A DNA stretch of 64,000 nucleotides from contig JAITYX010000083.1 of the NCBI GenBank assembly GCA_021018815.1, forward strand, positions 868,001 through 932,000, read 5' to 3'. Of this stretch, positions 11,546 to 23,900 are shown piece by piece. Both the position numbers and the translations under genes were made by a program. This DNA comes from Talinum fruticosum (lineage: Eukaryota; Streptophyta; Magnoliopsida; Caryophyllales; Talinaceae). How positions within the stretch are numbered: the stretch's first letter is position 1; every line of letters starts with the position of its first letter. The notes under the pieces were generated by a model that was given only the letters and a program-made list of their open reading frames with translations, was not told the origin of the DNA and ran no database searches.

Positions 11546-11961
11546 GGGTTCCCAGATTAGGCAACTTAAAATAATTCTATCATCATTTCAACAGTCAAAC
11601 TCAAATACACCCTGCTGATCACTAGCCATTTACATCCATAGTTCACTCAATACTTCCCCACAATCCCAGTCCAAAATCCAAGCACCAACAAACAAGTACC
11701 ACATACTATGAATTGGCAACAATCCAATTCCGTTTTCAACAGAAATTATACCATACTCATTATATCTCGAAAATTCAATCCAATAACTGGAAATCGAAAG
11801 TTACAACATTTCCCCATGTTGAAGAACTCAAGAACGAGTACACATAATCACAATCCATGTAGCTAACAAAATTCTTGCTACGTTATTATAACCAACGAAT
11901 ATCATCAAAAAGTACCCATTGTGGCTTAAAATTCAACCCTCCGAAACCCTAAACAACAAAA

Positions 11962-12468
11962 TTAGGGAATATCCCAGGGCTTGGGCTCAGGGATGGCGAC
12001 GACCATACCTTGAAGCTGATGAGAGAGAAGGACCTGGCAGCCCAATCTGGAGTGCTGATTGAGGACGCGGTGCCGCTGGTTCCTCTTCAGCACGTACTGC
12101 TCATCATAGGTGGGCGGCGGAAGCTTCTGGAGCCATTCCTGAGCAATGTGGACCTCGCACTCGGCGGAGCAAGCCTCGATCTCCTCCAGGCGGTGGGAGG
12201 CGGGGTCGATGAGGCCGTGGTTGGCTAGGGCTTTCAGTAGGGTTTGGCCGGAGAGGCCGACCACTTCTCTCTTTTGGCCGTCGAGATCGATCGCGAAGAG
12301 CTTGACGATGCGATCGGCGACCTTCTTCGAACCACCGGTGGAGGTAGAGGTGGTGGCGGAGGAGCGGCGGAGGAGGGATCTGGAGACGAGAGATAACGCG
12401 GGGCTGGCGGTGGCGGTGGTGGTCCGGCGGAGATGGGAGGAGAGCCGTTGGAGACCCGCGATCGCCAT
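11962..12468 (-). CDS. Mitochondrial complex I ferredoxin-like subunit C1-FDX (At3g07480-like)
   Basis: 168-residue, single-exon gene. Residues 1-45 are rich in Ser, Thr, Arg and Leu with no acidic residue, as in a mitochondrial presequence. The rest (50-168) is a 2Fe-2S ferredoxin fold. The cluster-binding region is altered: C100, C104 and C144 (RLGC) are present, but the first Cys of the usual C-x5-C-x2-C is absent and the spacing is C-x3-C. Plant complex I structures contain such a degenerate ferredoxin, C1-FDX, in the bridge between the peripheral arm and the carbonic-anhydrase domain, where it was described as holding a metal ion rather than a full cluster. The ATG chosen gives MAIAGLQ; the open frame upstream starts only from a non-ATG codon. 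Confidence 0.88.
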   Translation of the reverse strand: MAIAGLQRLSSHLRRTTTATASPALSLVSRSLLRRSSATTSTSTGGSKKVADRIVKLFAIDLDGQKREVVGLSGQTLLKALANHGLIDPASHRLEEIEACSAECEVHIAQEWLQKLPPPTYDEQYVLKRNQRHRVLNQHSRLGCQVLLSHQLQGMVVAIPEPKPWDIP

Positions 12469-13713
12469 TGTTGCTTTTGTGTCTGAGAGGTTTTGGGTTT
12501 CCAAGCACCGGGGAGCAAAGAAACGGGGTGAGGCCTTTTTTTTTTAAGCAAAAATAAATTAATTAAAAGTTCTAAATTAAAGAACACAAACAAGAATTCA
12601 TACTTTATACTTCATAGCCAAATTATGATTTTTTAAAAACAAATGAGCACTTATTCGTCATTTTATTTAGTTCAACAATAACACTTTAATTTACAAATTT
12701 ATATCTTTGAGGTCAAGCTAATATTATTATCTAATTATTTGTGACAATTCGAAAAAATTAATAATTAAATGTTAGTTTTGATTAAAACGCATTAGTATAC
12801 CGTACGTTATGAAAATTTTTTAAAAAACGGAGTGTTAGTACACAAGAAATTGATAATAAGGTGTTTGTTTGGATTATGAACTCAAACACATGATTAAAAA
12901 AAATTATTCATAAAATTGTTCTTGTGGAAGCATTGTTGCTTAGAGTATTCTCTCACAACATATTTATAAACACCCTAATAAATTGTCAATGTAAGAACTA
13001 ATCAACTGTTTCAGTTTTCTTTACGAGAATATGAAGAATTAGCGCCTTATAACAAAATAGAATAATCGACTACTTAATTTTGTTCATGCAATTCTATCAC
13101 ATTTTAATTGAAAAATAATGAAAATCGAATTGTAGAATTTTATTTCCTTTCATTTTTTAAGATGATTGTTTGTGGTAGAATTTGTTTTTGATGAGTGTTG
13201 TCTTTTTCTTGGTACTGGTTTTGTTGACTTCGCTCTCGAAGCCTTGAACTTTTTAGTCTTCCGGCAGAACAATTGTCGGGGAAAAAAAAGAAGCAAAAGG
13301 GGGTGAGGAGAAGCTCACCTCCAACTTGTTTTAATTGAATCCTACACCTCCTGGATCATAAGACAACAAACAGAGCATAGTAGACAAAATTGGTGGTGAT
13401 TGATTTTGCACACTTCAATAAAAACCAAAATGATTGTTTTACAATACAAAAATACATACAATAGACTGCAATATTCCCACAAGAAAATTAAGTTCTCAGG
13501 TGAGTGATCTCTCTACAAGTCAGATAGAGGCTAAGCAAATCATATACTTCTCCAAAAAGACCCTAGTGTGAATTTGAAAGAGGTCTGGTGATTGAGTCCT
13601 CATTCCCTCTGTAAGAGGACATCAAGAAGTACAGCCTTCTAATGATCCATTCGTGGAGTTGGAGATGTTTGAATACAAGAAACGGAGCCCGTGCCTAACA
13701 GAGAAAAACCAGA
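12469..13713. other. Spacer between C1-FDX and DAO1
   Basis: Holds the short 5' UTR/promoter of C1-FDX and, from about 13350, the probable 3' UTR of the first oxidoreductase gene. Otherwise AT-rich with no recognisable gene. Confidence 0.45.
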
Positions 13714-16700
13714 TCAGCAGCATCGGCCTTCCATGGCAAAATGCTTAGGATCAACTTGCAAAGGATTACCCAGGACCATGCCGGCCACCATTTCAGCTGT
13801 TCCTAGAGCCTGACAATTACAATCATGAGTTCAACTCAAGGAGGGGTCGCATTTGTAAATTTAAACTTAACGGCAAGATCAGGGATAGATTACCATGCTA
13901 AGTCCACCTCCTTCATGCCCAGCTGCAAGAAAGAGATTCGGCAGGCCAGGAATAGGCCCTATTACTGGCTTACCATCCGGCACTAAAAACACAAGCATGT
14001 TTAGAATTCATCATGCGAACATCAACTAGTTTCAGACTGTTACATATCATATTGGCCTACTTGAAGAAAACTCACTATAAGGGCGCAGTCCTATTCGGAC
14101 ATTCAATTTCTCATGTAGGCTTTCAAGGGAGATTTCTTTTAAAGAAGGAAAGAACTCCTGTGCACGCTCCCATATGCGGTTAACAATCATCATATCTAAG
14201 TCAGTGTTAAATCCGGAAAATTGTCGGCTGCTTCCTGAAGTCACAGTGCAAGAGAGAGGCGTATTATGAGAACTGAAGATCTAATTTTTCTAGGTCATCA
14301 ACACAATTTGAGATATAACTGTAGGGTAGAGAAAATAACATAGCCATAGGACAGTAAAATGAGTTTAATGAACTGAGCAAATACCAAGGAGAAGATTTCC
14401 GCAAGCATCTATCGTTGCTGTCATGGAAATAGACAAGGCATCTTCACGGTCAACTTTCTCTTGTTCAGAAATGACGTAATTTTGATGATCAGCATAGCCA
14501 GCTTCCATAAGACCATGATTGAGTCTAAGAGAGTTAAAATTCTCTAACACAAGTAGAAAACCCTGTGAACAATGTCAAAAACAAGCGTACCTTGCATAAG
14601 CAAAACGGTAAGTGAACATAAGCAAGCAGAACACTTGCAGGAAATACTGGTCATGACATGCACTCAATAAATTATGAAGCAAGCAATTCCATACTTTTCA
14701 CAATAACAGAAATCATTTTATACCCAACATATTATGAAAGAAGAAGATGGCGTAAAAATGAAAGCTAGGTCAATATTCTCATTTCTCCCTTTTCAATTTC
14801 GTAACAACCAATTATTCACTAGTATAAGCAGATTTCATCTTTCTAATCTCTGAAATAATCCTCACCTTCCGAGGCTGTACAGGTACATTCACCACAATAT
14901 CTGACTCACTAAGCAGCTCTCGCATCAAAGGTCCAGTCCAACAACCCGCTGCAATTATAATGGCTTTCTTGCTGTATAATATGTTGTTCCTAGTTTTGAT
15001 GCCCTCAACCACTCCTTTTTATTTGACCTGAATAACAGATAAAATAAACAGTTATTTGACCTCCATATTTGTTTTCATAAGACAAACATTTTTCACTTAT
15101 GGTTGGAAAGTGCATGCAAGCACAGGGCAATAGACCTTAGCAAACACACAGCTGGATCATGAAAGAATTCTGCATATCTGCCTTGTGATGCAAAGAGCCT
15201 GTTGCCCTGTACGAAAACATAACCAATACATTTAAACTACACAGGAATGATAGGTGACAAAAGAAAGCTGCAAAGACCAACAATCCTCAACTCGATCAAC
15301 CAAAAGCTCAGAATCACCGCACTAACCTTTTCTATAAAAGCAACAGTGCAGTGAGCATCCGATTGGCAATCATCAGGCAGAAAGGCAGCGCCACTTTCCA
15401 GGCCAACTCCAAGTTCTTATTTTGCCAACTATGTTAATAAATAAATATGATCTAGATTTTTAAAAAACTGAAAGTAAAAGACAAAAAGACCATACTAGTT
15501 TTTTTATTCATAATAAAAGTGTCTAGTTGTCCTAATAATCAACATTTGACAACACATATTCAATGTCTTCTTGCTAAATATTGTACATTTTGCTTGACAA
15601 AATCAATCATCACAGGGTACTCATTGATAGCCTTAACATCTACTCCATTTCTTAAGATTTGAGGAAGGAAGAGCCACCCCCGGTGACTGCCATGAACCCA
15701 ATGGTCAGAAGGCCCGAGACAACCCGGGGTAGCCGGACCCGCCCTCCAATCGCGTCCTTAGCTGCCACCTCAGCGGCAGTGCACACCCCATGTAAGATGA
15801 AGAACCACGTAACTTCCCACGTGGACCTCGCCCGTGTTAAGTAGAAGAACATCACCTCATGCATCAACCCGGACACTGTGAAGGCTGCAAGCACTCCACT
15901 TATCATGGCCCACTTTCTCCCAACCAATGGGGAGGCGACATGTCGAATTGGGTTGTAGACAGACAGGCGTAAGATGTTGGACACCATGAGGTTCCACCTT
16001 CGCCCCCAGAAATCTTGGAGCGAGGTAGCTAGGTAGGGCTCGTTGAACTGTGGGTCAAGGTCCAAACCCAAGGCAGCCTTAACTAGGATGGCACTGATGG
16101 CTAGAGTAATTTCGATCCCAAGGTAAAGGTGACAACAGTAGTTGGCTAGAATAACAAACGATGGTAACTTTTCCCTATAATCATACAGTTTAACCACAAG
16201 GGCAAAAGCTAGCAACTTCACACAAAACAAGACAAATCTACCTAACCCCATTTCCTTCCTTCTCCTATAAATTCTCCCTTCATTAATCTGACCATCTGGG
16301 TCACCCTTGATCTTTGAATCTTGCGGTGGGTATCCTCCACTTTGAGCATTTGATGATCTGGGTTCATCTTTGACTTTGACGGGCAAGAGAGCAATGGAGA
16401 CGAAATGGAGGAGAGACTTGTTTGGATGGGTACAGAGGGGACCAAGATCAAAGGAGTAGAGGACGAGCTTGAAGGTGCCAAGCCAAACAAGGTAGAATGC
16501 AGTAGGGCCACCAAGATGAAAAGATGAGAGAGAGTAAGGGAGGGCAATGAAGAGGTAGAGAACAGGGAGGATGAACAACAATCTGGGAATGCCCTTTGGA
16601 ATGTGGAAGATCCTTGTCAAACTGTATGAGTAGCAAGCTGATGCTATTGCCACACCCCATACCCTAATCAAATTCTCTCTCTCTCTCTCCATTCCTGATG

Positions 16701-19669
16701 AAATTGACTTTTCCTGATGAAATTGTTCTCTCAAAGAGTTCTGATCTTCTCTCCTAGAGTTGAATTCTTTCAGATGAGGATATTAATATGTTCAGCAAAA
16801 AACGGTTGGCTGTTGATAATTTAATATGGATTGAATCAATACCTTTTGTGAGCTACTTGGGTCTGAAGCGCTCTCACATTAAATTCTTATGTAATGTCAC
16901 CATAATAAAATTGAGGATCAACCAATAACAACAAATCAGTATATTTTTAACATACACATACTTTTTATTAATAAATAGAATTTTTGAGTTTTTTTTCCAA
17001 ACTGAATTAATTGGTCAGAGTTCAGTTCATTATACTTGTTCAACAGCATAAAATATGTTCAAGTTGGTATTCTTAAATTCAAATTATAATCAACTTGGTC
17101 TATTTCAGATCTAGATTTTTCCAAGTAATTCCATAGGTCAACACACAGCAATTCATTTCCATTGGAGATTGAAGTGCAAAGAACTCAAACTAGAGAGGGG
17201 GAGGGGGCGAGAGAGAGAGAGAGAGAGAGTGTAATCCAACCATGTGCCCAGAATGACCACAAGGAAGAAGATCAAAAGGGCGAATAAATTGGAAGCTGGA
17301 AAGAAAATCCATCAATGTCGCAAACGAAGAAATTGCCTCAAGCCATGGATTCGACCCAGAAAGGGACAGGCTTGGGACAGAGTGCGTTTGCTTTTAAATA
17401 AATAAAAAAAGGAAATTAAGATGAACTGGGGAGGAGATAGTAAAAATGTGCCAGTATTAGAAGGCTCTGGTAAATCAGAGGAGAGAGAATCAAAACCAGG
17501 CGAGTGATACTGGGATTCGATTTGGCAAGGCTCCCAATTGAGAAAAATTGTCTGGATTCTCAATATTTCTGTTCTGAATCCAAACAAGAAGCTAACATTT
17601 ATGGGATCATCAGGAAAAAAAAAAAAAAAAGCAAAAGAAGTGATAAGTATTGGTCTCAGAAACCCAGATCTTAGAATTGACAATTTGATGTAATGACGGA
17701 TACGTCACCGTACAAGGAGAGGAGGAGATCATTTGCACAAGCACAACTCTATTACGAACATGCTTCAATTGGGTATATGTCACATTATATACAATCTCCA
17801 CTATTCCAATTGCATATATTTTCCGTACTTAAGTTAGTGGATGAATTCAGCTTTGGAAAGGAAAAAACAGTTCCATAAACCTATGTTCAACGTTAAACAT
17901 TCACCACAATCCCTTCTTTCCTCCGGGGGGCACTCTGAAAGGAAAAGGGCTTCAATGGTACAAACACAATTACTAAGTACTATACATCCATGACTACACC
18001 AAAACATAAAATCAAACCGGAGAAGAGCATCCTTTCCACTCTTTGCACCAATGCAATGTAAAAGATGCCTTTAGAGCATAATTCTACCCAGCAATATCAT
18101 TTTCCTTCTCCTTTCCTCCTGAATTCATTCACAGGTCACTCAAGATTTCTTTGAATCTCCCCAAACCTCTAAATCACATCTCACAACTGTTAATCTCTAA
18201 TCAAATGAACTTCAGAACTTGCTTTCACTCTTCTTTGCTCCACTGCTTCTTCAATAAGCAATTAAGCTAGAAAGCCCTCAATTACTTCAACCCTAACAAC
18301 TCTTCAAGTTAATCCTAGGCTCAAGTTCAATCCCGAAGACTAACTAAATCAACCAAAAGCTCAGAATAACCACACTAACCTTTTCTATAAAAGCAACAGT
18401 GCGGTGAGCATCCAATTGGCAATCATCAGGCAGAAATGCAGCACCACCTTCCAGGCCAACTCCAAGTTCTGGTTCTCGTGATGCTAAATCATTGCCAGAC
18501 AAGTATTCTGCCTTTATTCCAGCTGCAGCTAGTTGGTCGACCTGTTTATTCAACTGTTTTAACTCAGCTTCAGTTGTGCCAATTAACAAGCTTCCTGCAA
18601 AGTACATGCAAAAAGTCATGGTGTTCCTAGCATCTCATCAACAAAGTTACTGAAATAACCAACCAAAATTCAACAAAGTTTTCTGATTTTACTACATATT
18701 ATGTAAAGTCCAAATTCCAGAGCAATATTACTTGGCACAGACACCACAGTCAAGAAAAGATTCCACATTTCCACTGCACTCATTCAGGAGTAGATGAAAG
18801 ACTTCTACTTTGGCAGTAACTACAGCATTATAACTCCCCATTTCAGAATTCACAGTTGGGCATAATGGGTTTTTTTTTTTTTATTATTATTACCAACATT
18901 GTTTTATATTACATGATGCATTCTCATCAGAAGACATATTTAAGGAAATCTTTACAGAGAAAGAACTTGGTACCTGTTTTCTTCCAACCCAGGGTTTCCA
19001 AAGGATCAATACCCTGCTCTTCTAGACTCTCTGCTAAAGATTGCCATAGTTTTTGGCTTCTCAGAGCAAGATCCCACACCCCAGTTCCAGGCTTTTTGTG
19101 GGTCATCCACAAATAACCTTGCCCTGTATTAAGTAGTAAAATCTCATTCACTCTTATCTTTTTAGAATTAACAAAAAATCAAGGTGGGCACTGAGTATTG
19201 GCAACTGAAAATGACCTGAGATCACCTAAAGTCGACCCGAACATAAACCCAAATGGACCCACCCACCCATTAGCCCAAATTAACAAACAATGCAATTTGT
19301 GAAACCTTAAAAATTGTGTAAGAGATAGAGAAAGGGGGGCAAGTAGAGAGGAGCATTACCGGCGCCGGTGGCACCGGAGCAGGGGACGGCGGCATCGACG
19401 ACAGCAACAGAGAGGGGAGAGTGGAGCAAGAACTGCCTAGCAATGCTCAGACCAATGATCCCGGCGCCCACCACCACAACGTCGAAACTATGCGTCGGAC
19501 CAACTGGGTCCATCTCCATCACCAATTTACGGCTATTTCTGCTTCTGATCTTAATCGTCGATGGCGAATTCGAGAAAAGCTGATGAGTTTGGAGAGAGAT
19601 GCTACTGCCATAGTGTTTGAAGCTAAGGTTGGCATTAGGGTTTAAGAGAGTTGCCGAAATCAACGCCAT
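13714..19669 (-). CDS. FAD-dependent oxidoreductase, DAO family (At5g48440-like), copy 1
   Basis: Nine exons: 19360-19669, 18974-19123, 18380-18594, 15136-15206, 14866-15027, 14385-14562, 14076-14234, 13894-13982, 13714-13809. About 476 residues are expected. The first 65 or so residues are Ser/Asn-rich and basic, consistent with a plastid transit peptide. They are followed by the FAD-binding VVVVGAGIIGLSIA motif of the DAO (D-amino-acid/glycine oxidase) family. The C-terminus contains the usual second FAD contact, LFLAAGHEGGGLSM. The natural substrate is unknown. Intron 3 is about 3.2 kb and holds a whole wax-synthase gene. Exon 5 is one base shorter than in copy 2 (T-run 15016-15020 on the plus strand), which creates an early TAA. 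This may be a sequence error or true inactivation. Confidence 0.82.
15295..15417. repeat. 123-bp direct repeat, left (truncated exon 3 of DAO1)
   Basis: Duplicate of the 3' part of DAO1 exon 3 and the start of intron 3. It has the same length as the right copy at 18348-18470, with 7 mismatches by my count. It keeps the splice donor (15321-15326) but has no acceptor, so it should be spliced out as intron. It marks the left edge of the inserted 2.93-kb segment. Confidence 0.92.
15560..16692 (-). CDS. Wax synthase-like MBOAT acyltransferase, copy 3 (nested in DAO1 intron)
   Basis: Close relative of the intact copy, transcribed in the same direction as its host gene. It starts MERERENLIRVWG and keeps the FWGRRWNLMVSNILR block and the SGLMHEVMFFY block with the presumed catalytic His. 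Near the C-terminus the frame breaks in a run of five C (plus strand 15677-15681). As written, it ends ...AVTGGGSSFLKS at 15652. One more G in the coding strand would continue through LFLPQILRNGVDVK to a stop at 15560, matching copy 1. Only about 40 residues are affected, all after the catalytic segment. Span given is the homology-based one. A sequence error is as likely as a real truncation. Confidence 0.82.
17105..17600 (+). pseudogene. Conserved unknown 5'-gene fragment, copy 3
   Basis: Third copy, again divergent from a wax-synthase gene. The ATG at 17315 opens the same MSQTKKLPQAMDSTQKG start, but a TAA follows soon after GQSAFAFK, where about ten bases differ or are missing. The shared block ends at aacaagaagcta (about 17595). 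It then joins DNA that in the donor region lies 2.2 kb further on, so part of the unit was deleted before or during insertion. Confidence 0.4.
17605..18347. repeat. Segment duplicated from 10773-11545 (inserted copy)
   Basis: Collinear with the DNA downstream of C1-FDX and carrying small indels relative to it. It forms the right third of the insert in DAO1 and ends at agactaactaaatca, exactly where the 123-bp host repeat starts. Confidence 0.85.
18348..18470. repeat. 123-bp direct repeat, right (part of functional exon 3)
   Basis: Right-hand partner of 15295-15417. Here the sequence is continuous with the rest of exon 3, whose donor lies at 18374-18379, so splicing of exon 3 to exon 4 across the insert remains possible. 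Confidence 0.92.
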
Positions 19670-20234
19670 GTTGCTATTGTTTAATCCTGGAATCTGTTCT
19701 TCCACCACTCTCTCTCTCTCTTCTGGGTGCAGTGGAGCTCGCGTTGACTAGTGCATTAAAATTTAACAGCTACTTTGCAATGGAGGGAAGGAGGAAGAAG
19801 AAAGAAAACCAGAAAAGCAGGAGAAGAAAGAGAATCTACATTTCCCTTTTTCCTTTGTCTGGTTAGAGGAAAGTAATTAGCACTTTTTTTTTAATTTGTA
19901 GGATAATATTGTTTGATCAATCATTATGTTTGGCTTAGAGTTTGGAGTATTATTATTCGATTCAATTTCAAATTGGATTCTCTTATATTGATTTTGATTT
20001 AGAATTAATTATAAGATCAGTTAATATTTATGAAGAGAAATAACGAGTTTTGAGCAATTTTGATATAGACAACCTATTTAAAAGTTTCTCAAATAAAACG
20101 TGTGAGTAAGCATAAAACTCACTCCATAAACTAATGGTGATTGTGAACTCGTTGGGAAAGGGAGCTCGAGCATTACATATTGGCTCCTTAGCCTTAGCCA
20201 TTAGAAACATACAATTTTATATTTTATGGTTATC

Positions 20235-20236
<2 letters not shown>

Positions 20237-20291
<55 letters not shown>
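20237..20291. repeat. (AT)n microsatellite
   Basis: About 27 AT units without interruption, in the spacer between the two DAO genes. Confidence 0.97.
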
Positions 20292-20295
<4 letters not shown>

Positions 20296-20926
20296 AAGTA
20301 AATAATATAGGTATGCAACCCTAAACTGAATAAATGCAAATAAAATAAATAAGAGGAAATAATAATTTATTTTATATTATAATATGTTTGATTACAACAA
20401 CAAAAAAGTATGTACATATACCTTCCTTGGGGTGTGTTAAATAAGTATTCTCACCTTTACTTTTTTGAAATAATATTTAACACCTTCAATTTTTTGCGAC
20501 CTATAAATTTTTAAAATGTTATTTATTTTGGTGAATGTAAAATTATGAAGTCGACCAAAAAATTATAAAGACTTCTACTCAGTCAATTTTCTTATTGTTT
20601 CTATAGTTTTTTTTTTTTTTTTGCTGTGATTACTATTTCTACAGCTTAATAAACCTTATAATTTTTGTTATGTTTTTAATTTTCTATTTTTTCCTTTTTT
20701 AAAAATTTTAATGAGATTTTTCATTTAATTCCTTATTTATCAATTCAAATTTACAAAGAAGAATGCATTCTCTCATATACTTGAGAGTTTAACAATGATA
20801 TGCATCTCGAAAAGTAAAATTATTTCATAAACATGAGAGTCGAAGAGCTGTTTTACTATACTCCACGGGTTATAATTAGACACCTCAAACGGCAAAAAAT
20901 GAACTTGTGAGTATCCAACTCCATAA

Positions 20927-23900
20927 TCAACAGCATCGGCCTTCAACAGCGAAAAGCTTAGGATCCACCTGCAAAGGATTGCCCAGAATCATGTCGACAA
21001 CCAATTCAGCTGTTCCTAGAGCCTGGCAATTACAATTACAAGTTCAATTCACGGAATGAAAATATGAGAATTGTTGTAGAAGAATCGTATCAATCAAAAG
21101 TTTAAGTTCGATGGTTGAAAGTCCAAGAATGATTTATATTCTAGCAATTGCTGCAGTAAATCTAGTATTTGACAGCAAGATCAGGAATATGTTACCATGC
21201 TAAGTCCTTCTCCTTCATGCCCAGCTGCAAGGAAGAGATTTGGCATGCTGGATACAGGCCCAATAACTGGATTACCATCAGGCACTGAAACACAAGCATG
21301 TTAAGAGAATTCATCATATGAACACTAACAAATTTCGATACCAATGCGTCATGCTTGGAGGAAACTCACTGTAAGGGCGGAGTCCTATTCTGACATTCAT
21401 TTTCTCGTTAAGACTTTCGAGGGAGATTTCTTTCAAAGCAGGGAAGAACTCCTGTGCGCGCTCCCAGATGCGGTTAACAATAGTCAGATCTAACTCAGTG
21501 TTAAATCCGGCAAATTGTCGGCTGCTTCCTGAAGTCAAAATACAAGAAATGGAGGTGTTATGAAAACCGGGTGACTTTTACTGTAACAAGGTAGGCCACG
21601 GACTACCATATGACAACTCGAGATTTGGAGAAACAATTATTTTCTAGATCACCAACACAGCATGGGATAAAATGAGTTCTCAATGAATTAAGCAGCTACC
21701 TAGTAGGAGGTTCCCATATGCATCTATTGTTGCTGTCATGGAAATAGACAAGGCATCTTCACGATCAACTTCCCCTTGTTCAGAAATCATGTAATTTTGA
21801 TGATTAACATAACCAGCTTCCATAACACCATGATTGAGTCTAAGGGAGTTAAAATTCTCCAGCACAAGCAGATTACCCTGCGAACAATGTTCAAAACAAC
21901 CATTTGCATCTTCAAAGCAGAGCTCATTATTCATGAACAGGATGGAAATGGTAACTAATCAGCAAACAATTTTGCAGGAAGTACAATCATCATAATTAAT
22001 CCCACATTTTTCACAATAACAGACGTCATATACTTGCCCAAAATGCTTCAAAAAAGAGACTAGGGTGAAAATAAAAGCGAGGTCAAAATTCTTGCCCGTC
22101 CATTTCATACAAATCATTCACTTGTACAAGCTGATATCATCTTTTACTCCATGAACTAATCCTCACCTTCCGAGGCTGCACAGGTACATTCACCATAGTA
22201 TTCGACTCGCGAAGTAGGTCTTGCATCAAAGCTCCAGTCCAACAGCCCGCTGCGATTATAATGGCTTTCCGGCCATATAATGTGTTGTTCTTAGTTTTGA
22301 TGCCCTCAACCACTCCTTTTCCATTAGATCTGAATACGGACAGAACAAGAAGTCATTTCACCCCCATGTTTGTTTTAATGAGACAAATATTTCATCTATA
22401 TGGTTATAAGCACATGCATGCAGGAAGAGCGCAGGGCGATAAACCTTATCAAAGACACTGCTGGATCATGATAGAATTCTTTGTATCTGCCTTGCGATGC
22501 AAAGAGCCTGTTGCCCTGTGTGCAAAATAAAAAATCGGTATAAATAATCCACTAACAAACGTTCTATAAAAGCAATCAAAAATTCAGAATCATCACAATA
22601 ACAAGCTACAAAAAGTCAACGAACCGCATAAGGATCAATCACAAAATCGGAATCATCACAGTAACCTGTTCTATAAAAGCAGCAGTGCTGTGAACATCCA
22701 ATTGGCAATCATCAGAGAGAAAGGCAGCACCACTCTCCTGGCCGACTCCAAGCTCCGGTTCCCGTAATGCTAAGTCATCGCGTGACAAGTATTCAGCCCT
22801 TAGTCCTGCTGCAGTAAATTGCTCCACCCGTGTCTTCAACTGTTTTAACTCGGCTTCAGTAGTGCCGATTGCCAAGCTCCCTGCAAAATAAATGCAAAAA
22901 GTCGTGGTCCTCCAAGCATCTTATCCAGAAATTGCATAAGTTTCCTCAAACAACCAACTAAAAGCCAACAAGGTTTTCTAATTTACATCACATTGTGCAA
23001 AGTCCAGAGCGATATATACTGTATGCTTATACAAATAGTTAAAGATGGAGAATGAAATAGTAGTTGGGCTTTTTTATATATAACATCCACGTTGGTTTAT
23101 ATTTCATAATTTGGAAGCGCTCTCTGTGTATGCAAAAATGCTTGCAGGGTGTAAGGCTACCCACATCTGAATCTTCCGAAACCTGTAAAAGCAGAACCCG
23201 CGCTAGAATTGGTTGTTATTGACTGTTTTATGTTGCATGTTATTTATATATGCATTATCATGAGAAGATATTTACGAAAATGTATGCTCTATGAAGGAAC
23301 TCGATACCTGCTTTTTCCAACCCAGGACTTCAACAGGATCAATTCCCTGGTCATGAAGACCATCTGCTAACAACTTCCATAGTTTTTGGCTTCTCAGTGC
23401 CAAATCCCATGCACCAGTACCAGGCGTTCGTGTCATCATCCACAAGAAACCCTGCCCTGTTAAAGACATTAGAAAATCTCATTGATTCTTGCTCAAACTT
23501 CTTTCTATTCAGTTTTGGGTCAGGTAACTTCAGGTCGGGCCATCCTTGTCAGTTTCAGTTTTAGGTCGATTACTAATTGATTCATATTCGGTCCACTAAA
23601 ATTATCTTAAAAAGAGAAATAACTTTGGTGGCAAATGTTCCATTCAGCTCTAGTGTCTGTCCGGGTATGGATTGGATCATTCAGCTCGGGTCACTTTTGC
23701 CAATGCCGAACGGACAAGGACAGATCACATTCACCCCAGTTCAATTCGACCCAAACCCATCCACCCTCTCACTTGCCCAATTGACAAAAACCCCAAAATG
23801 GTGAAAGCAAGTAAATTAAATTAAGAGGAACTTTACCGGCGGCGGTGGAACCGGATGAGGGAGCAGCGGCGTCGACGACGGCAACGGAGAGGGGAGAGTG

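Noticed and set aside
12469..12504. Twelve extra residues at the C1-FDX N-terminus
   Set aside because: They begin with TTG; the ATG giving MAIAGLQ leads directly into a presequence-like stretch.
15327..15417. Second exon 3 of DAO1
   Set aside because: It has a donor but lacks the upstream half and any acceptor; it is the leftover of the 123-bp duplication.
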